Shown here one piece after another: positions 12,563 to 18,494 of a DNA stretch of 18,494 bases. This DNA is from JBHGBB01 sp041946755 (GTDB lineage: Bacteria > UBP4 > UBA4092 > JAOAEQ01). The notes under the pieces are model-generated. The model made no database searches, was not told the DNA's origin, and saw nothing but the letters and a program-made list of their open reading frames with translations. Location of the stretch: positions 1-18,494 of the forward strand of contig JBHGBB010000058.1 of NCBI GenBank assembly GCA_041946755.1, read 5' to 3'. Each line of letters begins with the position of its first letter. Positions within the stretch are counted from its first letter, which is position 1. Both the position numbers and the translations under genes were made by a program.

Positions 12563-14944
12563 ATGCCAGCGAAATCTACCAAATCTATCTTATCCGAAAC
12601 AATGCTGAATAAAATGCAGCGGTATTGGGATGCCGCAAATTATTTATCTATCGGTCAAATCTATTTGCTCGATAATCCGCTATTACGCGAGCCATTAAAA
12701 AAAGAGCATGTCAAACCGAGATTATTAGGGCATTGGGGGACTTCACCCGGTCTGAATTTTGTTTATGTCCATCTGAACCGGGTGATTAAAGACCAAGGCC
12801 TGAATATGATCTATATCGCCGGTCCCGGGCATGGCGGGCCCGCATTGGTTGCTAATACCTATTTGGAAGGTACCTATAGCGAATATTATTCCGATATCGG
12901 CCAAGATGCGGAAGGGATGAAAAAACTATTCAAACAATTTTCATTTCCCGGCGGGATACCGAGTCATGTGGCTCCGGAAACGCCAGGTTCGATTCATGAA
13001 GGTGGAGAACTGGGATATTCATTATCGCATGCATTTGGCGCCGCGTTCGATAATCCGGATTTAATAGTGGTCTGCGTAGTCGGTGATGGCGAAGCCGAAA
13101 CCGGACCGTTAGCTACCGCCTGGCATTCGAATAAATTCCTGAATCCAATCAGTGATGGCGCGGTACTTCCCATCCTACATTTGAATGGATATAAAATCGC
13201 CAACCCGACTGTATTAGCTCGAATTAGCCATGAAGAGTTAAAGAGTTTGTTTATCGGGTATGGATATCAGCCTTATTTCGTTGAAGGGGAAGACCCGAAG
13301 GAAATGCATCAGCTCATGGCATCGACTCTGGATAAGGTTATTGCAGAAATAAAATCGATCCAGCAGACTGCCCGGAAAAATAAAAAAGCGAACCGCCCAT
13401 TATGGCCAATGATTATCCTGAGATCGCCTAAAGGTTGGACTGGCCCGAAAGAAGTCGATGGTAAAAAAGTCGAGGGTTTCTGGCGGTCGCATCAGGTACC
13501 TTTATCAGAAATCCAAACTAATCCGAGCCATCTGAAAATGTTAGAACAATGGATGAAAAGCTATACCCCGGAAAAATTATTCGACCAATCGGGTAAGTTG
13601 ATTCCGGAACTAGCAGAACTCGTGCCGGCTGGTACCCGCAGGATGGGCGCGAATCCACATGCCAACGGCGGGTTATTGCTTAAAAACCTGAAAATGCCAG
13701 AGTTCAGGAATTATGCGGTATCGGTATCCAAACCCGGCGAGAAAGTTGCTGAATCGATTAAAGCTATGGGCGCGTTTATCCGGGATATAATGAAACTTAA
13801 TCAGGAACAGAAGAATTTCCGGGTTATGGGTCCGGATGAAATCGCTTCCAATCGGCTGGATGCGGTGTTTGAAGTTACCAACCGAGTATGGATGGGCGAT
13901 ACTATTCCTGAAGATGACCATCTAGCTCCTGACGGCCGGGCGATGGAGATTTTGAGCGAACATACTTGCCAAGGGTGGTTAGAAGGATACCTTTTAACCG
14001 GCCGGCATGGGCTGTTTACTTCCTATGAAGCGTTTATTCATCTGATCGATTCGATGTTCAACCAGCATGCGAAATGGCTGAAAGTAACTCGGAATGAAAT
14101 CCCTTGGCGAAGACCGATAGCCTCGTTAACCTATTTATTATCGTCGCATGTATGGCGGCAAGACCATAATGGATTCAGTCATCAAGACCCGGGATTTATC
14201 GATCATGTGGTGAATAAAAAAGCTGAAATCGTCCGAGTCTATTTCCCGCCGGATGCGAATACCTTATTATCGGTTACCGACCATTGTTTAAGAAGCCGGA
14301 ATTATGTCAATGTTATTGTTGCCGGCAAACAGCCGCAGCCGCAATGGCTATCTATCGATGATGCGGTTAAGCATTGTACTACCGGTATCGGCATCTGGGA
14401 TTGGGCCAGTAATGATCAAGGTGGTGACCCCGATGTGGTTATGGCATGTACCGGAGATGTACCGACCTTAGAAACGCTAGCGGCGGTAGAATTGCTACGA
14501 AAATATATTCCCGCCCTAAAAGTCCGGGTGATTAATATTGTGGACTTGATGACGCTCCAGCCGAAAGAAGAGCATCCGCATGGATTAACCGACCAGGATT
14601 TCGATGCCTTGTTTACTACGAATAAACCGATTATTTTTGCGTATCATGGATATCCCTGGCTGATACATCGGTTGGCATATCGCCGAACTAATCATGATAA
14701 TCTCCATGTGCGCGGATATAAAGAAGAAGGAACGACCACCACACCGTTCGATATGCTGGTTAGAAACGATTTGGATCGATACCATTTGGTGCTGGATGTG
14801 ATCAAACGAGTTCCGGGATTAAGCGAAACGACGGCATATGTGCAGCAGGAAATTCGGAATAAACTTATCGAGCATAAGGCATATATTACCCAGTATGGTC
14901 AGGACTTACCCGAAATCCGGAACTGGCAATGGGAACAGAAATAA
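12563..14944 (+). CDS. xfp: Phosphoketolase (xylulose-5-phosphate/fructose-6-phosphate), 793 aa
   Basis: Thiamine-diphosphate enzyme that cleaves xylulose-5-P (and often fructose-6-P) with phosphate to acetyl phosphate plus glyceraldehyde-3-P (or erythrose-4-P). Full-length family architecture: LGHWGTSPGLNF near residues 54-65, IAGPGHGGPA near 86-95, FPGGIPSHVAPETPGSIHEGGELG with the catalytic histidines, VVGDGEAETGPLA (ThDP/metal binding), the WRSHQVPL linker, PDEIASNRL, LTGRHGLFTSYEAF, and SHVWRQDHNGFSHQDPG. The true start is the ATG at 12563: GGAGG at 12553-12557 is correctly placed for it and lies inside the alternative ATG at 12551. It appears to be a single-gene unit; which sugar phosphate is preferred cannot be read from sequence. 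Confidence 0.96.
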   Translation: MPAKSTKSILSETMLNKMQRYWDAANYLSIGQIYLLDNPLLREPLKKEHVKPRLLGHWGTSPGLNFVYVHLNRVIKDQGLNMIYIAGPGHGGPALVANTYLEGTYSEYYSDIGQDAEGMKKLFKQFSFPGGIPSHVAPETPGSIHEGGELGYSLSHAFGAAFDNPDLIVVCVVGDGEAETGPLATAWHSNKFLNPISDGAVLPILHLNGYKIANPTVLARISHEELKSLFIGYGYQPYFVEGEDPKEMHQLMASTLDKVIAEIKSIQQTARKNKKANRPLWPMIILRSPKGWTGPKEVDGKKVEGFWRSHQVPLSEIQTNPSHLKMLEQWMKSYTPEKLFDQSGKLIPELAELVPAGTRRMGANPHANGGLLLKNLKMPEFRNYAVSVSKPGEKVAESIKAMGAFIRDIMKLNQEQKNFRVMGPDEIASNRLDAVFEVTNRVWMGDTIPEDDHLAPDGRAMEILSEHTCQGWLEGYLLTGRHGLFTSYEAFIHLIDSMFNQHAKWLKVTRNEIPWRRPIASLTYLLSSHVWRQDHNGFSHQDPGFIDHVVNKKAEIVRVYFPPDANTLLSVTDHCLRSRNYVNVIVAGKQPQPQWLSIDDAVKHCTTGIGIWDWASNDQGGDPDVVMACTGDVPTLETLAAVELLRKYIPALKVRVINIVDLMTLQPKEEHPHGLTDQDFDALFTTNKPIIFAYHGYPWLIHRLAYRRTNHDNLHVRGYKEEGTTTTPFDMLVRNDLDRYHLVLDVIKRVPGLSETTAYVQQEIRNKLIEHKAYITQYGQDLPEIRNWQWEQK

Positions 14945-14962
14945 TTTAGATATTAAAAGCTA

Positions 14963-15022
14963 ACCGCAGAGAACGCAGAGAAGACGCAAAGTTTACCCCG
15001 AGTCTTTTCGGGGAACGCAGAG
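14963..15022. repeat. Partial CGCAGAG-type element, family C
   Basis: Units ACCGCAGAG, AACGCAGAG, AAGACGCAAAG (lengths 9, 9, 11) match the first three units of the family C dyad at 11452-11532. A hairpin CCCCGA/TCGGGG (14996-15001 with 15008-15013) and one more direct AACGCAGAG (15014-15022) follow in place of the inverted arm. The hairpin has no T tract, so a terminator role for the phosphoketolase gene is uncertain. Confidence 0.65.
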
Positions 15023-15037
15023 AGTATAAATTTAACT

Positions 15038-15153
15038 ATTTAACTTATTTAACCTGCCTATGCCGAAGCGAAGTAAGTTTAATGATGAATATGGCCGTAT
15101 TATTTGCGAAAACAGTATGTTTCGGCTTCGCGCAGGCAGGCCATTTAACTTAT
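15038..15153. repeat. MITE-like inverted-repeat element flanked by an 11-bp direct repeat
   Basis: CCTGCC (15053-15058) pairs with GGCAGG (15135-15140) and CGAAGC (15064-15069) with GCTTCG (15125-15130), with three more pairs between them. The hairpin unit is bracketed by the identical direct repeat ATTTAACTTAT (15038-15048 and 15143-15153), which looks like a target-site duplication, although AT-rich surroundings weaken this. It encodes nothing. Confidence 0.5.
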
Positions 15154-15183
15154 AACTATTAATGGAGAAAGGAAAGGATAAAT

Positions 15184-16614
15184 ATGGAAAAGAAAATACT
15201 ATTTCTTGCTTTAACACTTCTCTTGTTATTCTCACCTGTCGTCGTATTAGCAGTTAAATCTACAAATGCTATCACCTATCAAGGAGATACGATCGAAAAT
15301 TATGAATCCGGCAAGTTGAAAAATTGGTTAAGAAGTACCGGAAATCTGCATGCCCAGCCGGTGAAGGCTATCCGGGGAGGATTACGCTTTAATCAGCAAG
15401 GGGACTATTTTATCGGTACCGCAGAAACTGGCGGGAAATTGCTCAAAGATTATAATGATAGTCTTACTGGAGAACTTAAATCGAAACCGTTTGTGGTTAA
15501 AAAGCATTATCTTAATTTCCTCATCGGCGGGGGAAATGATTATGATAATCTCTATATCGCGCTGATTCGCGTATCGGATGGTTATATTATCCATAAAGCT
15601 ACCGGGAATGATTCCGAGTGGATGTCTCGGCAATATTGGGAGGTAAGTGATTATCTCGGCATCTTATGTTATCTTAAAATAGTTGATAATGCGAAAGGAG
15701 CGTGGGGACATATTAATATCGATGATATCCAAATGAGTGACAATCAACCACCAGAAAAATATATCCCGTTAGTAATCGCCGGAGAGTTTAAACGGATATA
15801 CAATCCGAGCATTGGCGAAAAAGAGAATTGGTATATCAACGACCATTGTTTTATCTATGGGAAAGATAAACTCTGGCATCTGTTTGGTATCACCCATCAA
15901 GAGCCGGCAAATCCAATTGATGAAGATAATTTCGCTCATGCGGTGTCGTCTTCATTATCCCAATTCCCCTGGAAAAAAGAGCCGTTTGCATTAAGTGTGG
16001 TTGAAGATCCTTGGAAAGAGGTTCATCTCTGGGCACCATATGTATTATATGCTAACGATACTTACTATATGTTCTATTGCGCGGGGGATAAAGACCCGAC
16101 CAAATATAAAATCCATCTTGCAACGTCACCGGATTTATGGTCTTGGACCAGACATCCGGAGAATCCGGTAGTAGTCGATGGCTACCATGCGCGAGACCCG
16201 TTTGTTCTCAGAGTAGATAATAAATGGGTAATCTATTATACGGCTACTAGTGAACCGCAACGGGAGAACCATGTGGTAGCATATCGCACCAGTGACGATT
16301 TGGTCCATTGGAGTGACCGGAAAATAGCGTATACCGATCCGAGTATTGGTAAAGGCGGTGGCCCGACCGAATCGCCGTTTATCGTCCATCGAGGAGAGTA
16401 TTATTATCTCTTTATCGGACCGAGAGGCGGATATGTTGGCACCGATATATTCCGGAGTAAGAGTCCATTCGAATTCAAAATCGAGGATCAGGTCGGCCAT
16501 ATCGCATCGCATGCTGCTGAAGTTATCCGCGACCTCGATGGTACTTGGTATGTCAGCCACTGCGGTTGGGGTGAAGGCGGAGTATATCTAGCTCCATTAT
16601 ATTGGAACGACTAG
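15184..16614 (+). CDS. Secreted five-bladed beta-propeller glycosidase with levanase-type N-terminal domain, 476 aa
   Basis: Exported carbohydrate-active enzyme of the GH32/GH43-like propeller superfamily. Signal peptide residues 1-23 (MEKKILFLALTLLLLF..VVLA). Residues about 34-187 form the beta-sandwich known from levanase-type GH32 proteins (GDYFIGT, KPFVVKKHYLNFLIGGG, LKIVDNAKGAWGHINIDDIQMSD). The propeller then holds three candidate acidic residues: D220 in WYINDHCF, D338 in HARDPF, and E396 in GPTESPF. Blade one reads NDHCF, not the canonical GH32 WMNDPNG, so fructan specificity is doubtful and the exact family is unassigned. AAAGGA sits about 6 nt before the ATG. A MITE-like element lies just upstream and a strong terminator 60 nt downstream. 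Confidence 0.78.
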   Translation: MEKKILFLALTLLLLFSPVVVLAVKSTNAITYQGDTIENYESGKLKNWLRSTGNLHAQPVKAIRGGLRFNQQGDYFIGTAETGGKLLKDYNDSLTGELKSKPFVVKKHYLNFLIGGGNDYDNLYIALIRVSDGYIIHKATGNDSEWMSRQYWEVSDYLGILCYLKIVDNAKGAWGHINIDDIQMSDNQPPEKYIPLVIAGEFKRIYNPSIGEKENWYINDHCFIYGKDKLWHLFGITHQEPANPIDEDNFAHAVSSSLSQFPWKKEPFALSVVEDPWKEVHLWAPYVLYANDTYYMFYCAGDKDPTKYKIHLATSPDLWSWTRHPENPVVVDGYHARDPFVLRVDNKWVIYYTATSEPQRENHVVAYRTSDDLVHWSDRKIAYTDPSIGKGGGPTESPFIVHRGEYYYLFIGPRGGYVGTDIFRSKSPFEFKIEDQVGHIASHAAEVIRDLDGTWYVSHCGWGEGGVYLAPLYWND

Positions 16615-16673
16615 TCGAAAAATAAAAAGAATAGGTTATGTAGCAAAGTTATAAGTACCCGAAAGATAAATAC

Positions 16674-16710
16674 AAAAAGCCTTAGGAAACTTAGTTTCCT
16701 AAGGCTTTTT
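16674..16710. terminator. Strong bidirectional intrinsic terminator
   Basis: A 17-bp perfect stem (16674-16690 with 16694-16710; core GCCTTAGGAAAC/GTTTCCTAAGGC) and a TTA loop, with AAAAA on one side and TTTTT on the other. It serves the propeller glycosidase on plus and tRNA-His on minus. Confidence 0.92.
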
Positions 16711-16721
16711 CTTAGCGATAT

Positions 16722-16799
16722 TGGGGTGAGTGAGGGGACTTGAACCCCCAGCCCCTAGAGCCACAGTCTAGTGCTCTAACCAATTGAGCTACACTCACC
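16722..16799 (-). tRNA. tRNA-His (anticodon GTG)
   Basis: Encoded CCA. Acceptor GTGAGTG/CACTCAC with the His-specific extra G-1 (16799) opposite discriminator C73. Anticodon loop CTGTGGC (GTG), T-arm GGGGGTTCAAGTCCCC. Confidence 0.95.
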
Positions 16800-16819
16800 A
16801 TCTAGATGTAATTCTATAT

Positions 16820-16849
16820 ATTTTACCAGTAAATCCACTGTTTCGTAAA
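16820..16849 (-). promoter_or_regulatory. Likely promoter of tRNA-His
   Basis: Minus-strand -35 TTTACG (16844-16849), 18 bp, -10 TAAAAT (16820-16825), predicted start about 15 nt before the mature tRNA 5' end. Confidence 0.45.
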
Positions 16850-16888
16850 GCTAAATTAACTCAATGAGACTAGCAAAACTCCAAGATA

Positions 16889-16897
16889 TGCTAAAAT
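16889..16897 (+). promoter_or_regulatory. Extended -10 placing transcription start at the GT2 start codon
   Basis: TGCTAAAAT (TG-n-TAAAAT). With the -10 ending at 16897 the expected start is 16904-16905, the A of the ATG. This implies a leaderless mRNA, consistent with the absence of a Shine-Dalgarno. No -35 is recognisable. Confidence 0.4.
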
Positions 16898-16904
16898 AAT
16901 TGAT

Positions 16905-17837
16905 ATGAATACTCGGCAACCGCTGGTAGCGATAATTATCGCCTCATATCAAGGGGAAAAGGTCATTTCCCAGTGTTTGAGTTCATTATTAACCTCTGAT
17001 TATCCGGAATATAAAGTCATTTTCGTTAATAACGATTGTAAAGATAAAACCCGCGAAATCGTTGCCAACCAATTCCCGCAAGTTACCATCATCGATTCGG
17101 ATACCAATCTTGGTTTTGCCGGGGGATATAATCTCGGGATGCTGACTGCTATACAAAGTAATGCGGAACTGATTATTTTAATTAACGATGATGTATTCGT
17201 TGAAAAAACCTGGATGTCCGAAATTGTTAAAGGTTTTGACCAAGATCACACTATTGGAATTATTGGAACGAAACTGTTATATCCTGATGGGATAACTATC
17301 CAGCATGCGGGTGGAGTAATGTATGCTAATGGTCGCACCTGGCATCGGGGCAATGGGGAAGAAGATCAGGGGCAATGGAATGTTACCGACGAACCGGATT
17401 ATGTAACCGGGGCATCGTTTGCGATTCGCAGAGCAGTAATCGAAAAGCTCGGATACCTGGATGAAGAGTATAAACCGGGATATTTCGAAGAGACCGATTT
17501 CTGCTGGCGCGCGAAACGGGTAGGGTATAAGGTTGTATATCTATCAACTGCAGTAGCTTATCATCATGAATCGCATTCTACTAAAAAATATAGCGCTGGA
17601 TTTTTTGAGAAATATCATCGGAACCGGATTCGGTTTATTCTCAAGAATTTTTCGTTATACCAGCTGTATCATGCGATGCAGGAAGAAACCAAATACCGGG
17701 CGACGATTAAAGAGAGTATCGAATATCCGGAAATCATTCGAGCCTATAAATATAATCTGAAACATCTACCGGAAATAATCAAATCCCGATGGCAGACGAG
17801 ACGTACTGAACGGAAAGCGATTAAGGTAACTTCATGA
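16905..17837 (+). CDS. Family 2 glycosyltransferase (rhamnosyltransferase-like), 310 aa
   Basis: Inverting GT-A glycosyltransferase that moves a sugar from a nucleotide donor onto a cell-surface glycan or similar acceptor; donor and acceptor unknown. Signature parts: VAIIIASYQGEKVISQCLSSLL at the N-terminus, VNNDCKDKT, NLGFAGGYNLGM near residues 68-79, the metal-binding INDD motif (D95-D96), VTGASFAIRR, and the YFEETDFCWRAKRVGYK acceptor/catalytic stretch near 190-205. No membrane helices, so cytoplasmic or peripheral. The ATG lacks a Shine-Dalgarno and may start a leaderless transcript. It overlaps the next gene by 4 nt (ATGA), indicating a coupled operon. Confidence 0.9.
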   Translation: MNTRQPLVAIIIASYQGEKVISQCLSSLLTSDYPEYKVIFVNNDCKDKTREIVANQFPQVTIIDSDTNLGFAGGYNLGMLTAIQSNAELIILINDDVFVEKTWMSEIVKGFDQDHTIGIIGTKLLYPDGITIQHAGGVMYANGRTWHRGNGEEDQGQWNVTDEPDYVTGASFAIRRAVIEKLGYLDEEYKPGYFEETDFCWRAKRVGYKVVYLSTAVAYHHESHSTKKYSAGFFEKYHRNRIRFILKNFSLYQLYHAMQEETKYRATIKESIEYPEIIRAYKYNLKHLPEIIKSRWQTRRTERKAIKVTS

Positions 17838-18494
17838 GTACAGAACAAGCAATCCAGCATCTCAATACCGCGAAAGACCTGCTAAAAAAGCCGCAACCAT
17901 TTAATCCGGATGGCTACGACCCGGTAAAGCTAGCGCAGTTCGATTATCGCGATAATTTCGCCTGGACATTTTATGGTGGGGATATCGATGCGACAATAAC
18001 TGAACTCAATCAAGCGTTGTTTCATGATACCTACCTGGCAGAAGCCAATGCTTTGTTAGCGAATCTCTATGTAATCCAAAAGCAGTTTGATAAAGCAATC
18101 AATTATTATGAAGAGGCAATGGCGTTAAATGCAGCAGATATTATATCGCCATTAAACCAAGCGGCTACTCTGGATCAAAGTGGTAAAAAAGATTATGCGA
18201 AAAGAATATATCGCTCTATAAAAAAGGATAAACGGTTTCCTTATCCATGGCTGATCGATATCTTATTGGATAATAAACAGACTGCTGCAGAAATACTAGA
18301 GAAACAATTGCGACGAGAAGCAGAACCGTTATGGTTATCTCTAGGTAATAGAATAAAACGATTGTTTCAATCAGGTCTTTCATGTATCCTTTGTGGAAAC
18401 TCGAATCTGGTTCCCTATTATCAGAATCCGAAAACGAATTGGCAAGTGGTCCATTGCGCAGATTGCGGATTCTATTTTGTCTCTCCCGTAAAGA
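17834..18494 (+). CDS. TPR protein with zinc-ribbon motif, probably an N-terminal extension of a methyltransferase (cut by window edge)
   Basis: Open frame of 220 codons continuing past the edge, starting at an ATG that overlaps the GT2 stop. Residues about 50-135 look like helical tetratricopeptide repeats (e.g. ALLANLYVIQKQFDKAINYYEEAMALN). A treble-clef/zinc-ribbon pair follows: C184-x2-C187 (CILCG) and C208-x2-C211 (CADCGFYFVSP). The latter ending in FVSP is typical of the zinc-binding N-terminus of SAM-dependent methyltransferases in glycan clusters. The methyltransferase domain itself is not in the window, so this is inference. The protein probably acts with the upstream glycosyltransferase. 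Confidence 0.65.
   Translation, partial: MSTEQAIQHLNTAKDLLKKPQPFNPDGYDPVKLAQFDYRDNFAWTFYGGDIDATITELNQALFHDTYLAEANALLANLYVIQKQFDKAINYYEEAMALNAADIISPLNQAATLDQSGKKDYAKRIYRSIKKDKRFPYPWLIDILLDNKQTAAEILEKQLRREAEPLWLSLGNRIKRLFQSGLSCILCGNSNLVPYYQNPKTNWQVVHCADCGFYFVSPVK

Noticed and set aside
14996..15013. CCCCGA/TCGGGG hairpin as xfp terminator
   Set aside because: Only 6 bp and no T tract on the plus strand; kept only as part of the repeat element.

Overview
This is a bacterial, gene-dense, chromosome-like window of moderate to low GC. It has no rRNA, CRISPR, transposase, phage or plasmid genes. The gene content points to an anaerobic, polysaccharide-using, probably uncultured bacterium. It carries a corrinoid protein of methyltransferase systems, the last two enzymes of the siroheme-dependent heme pathway (AhbC and AhbD), a GTP-type PEP carboxykinase, a phosphoketolase and three unrelated glycoside hydrolases. 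I cannot assign a phylum from the sequence alone.

Layout. Positions 1-7737 are all on the minus strand. In transcription order they hold a NifU-like Fe-S scaffold, dCTP deaminase, ahbC, ahbD (overlapping ATGA), uridine kinase, a 1120-aa GH2 enzyme, and then a corrinoid protein with its own promoter that runs off the left edge. A secreted GH-A-type glycosidase (7894-8913, +) converges on pckG (8987-10762, -) across a strong bidirectional terminator. Upstream of pckG lies a minus-strand cluster of tRNA-Arg(TCG), tRNA-Lys(CTT), tRNA-Leu(TAG) and a DUF2294 gene. A roughly 600-bp gene-poor stretch rich in palindromes precedes the phosphoketolase gene (12563-14944, +). A secreted beta-propeller glycosidase, a terminator, tRNA-His(GTG, minus), a GT2 glycosyltransferase and a truncated TPR/zinc-ribbon protein follow. 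The last two overlap by ATGA and may open a glycan-modification operon.

The most interesting signals are non-coding. (1) The pckG mRNA has a leader of about 140 nt. It starts at a good promoter, folds a closed hairpin and then meets a perfect-looking intrinsic terminator only 26 nt before the start codon, with no room for a promoter in between, so it looks like an attenuator or riboswitch. (2) The corrinoid-protein leader contains two mutually exclusive hairpins, one of which buries the Shine-Dalgarno sequence. (3) Most gaps in the minus-strand gene run and the tRNA cluster are filled by dyad elements built as four short units, a spacer and four inverted units. The units are 7-mers in two sequence families and 9/9/11/9-mers in a third. 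Three of these arrays stop exactly 10 nt before a start codon (GH2, ahbC, dcd), and those genes have no ordinary Shine-Dalgarno sequence. (4) The gap before the phosphoketolase gene holds a 49-nt near-perfect palindrome and two related 30-nt palindromes.

Functionally, AhbC/AhbD with the Fe-S scaffold suit anaerobic heme production. pckG and phosphoketolase sit at the C3/C4 and pentose-phosphate nodes of central carbon metabolism. The glycosidases would supply sugars, two of them from outside the cytoplasm.
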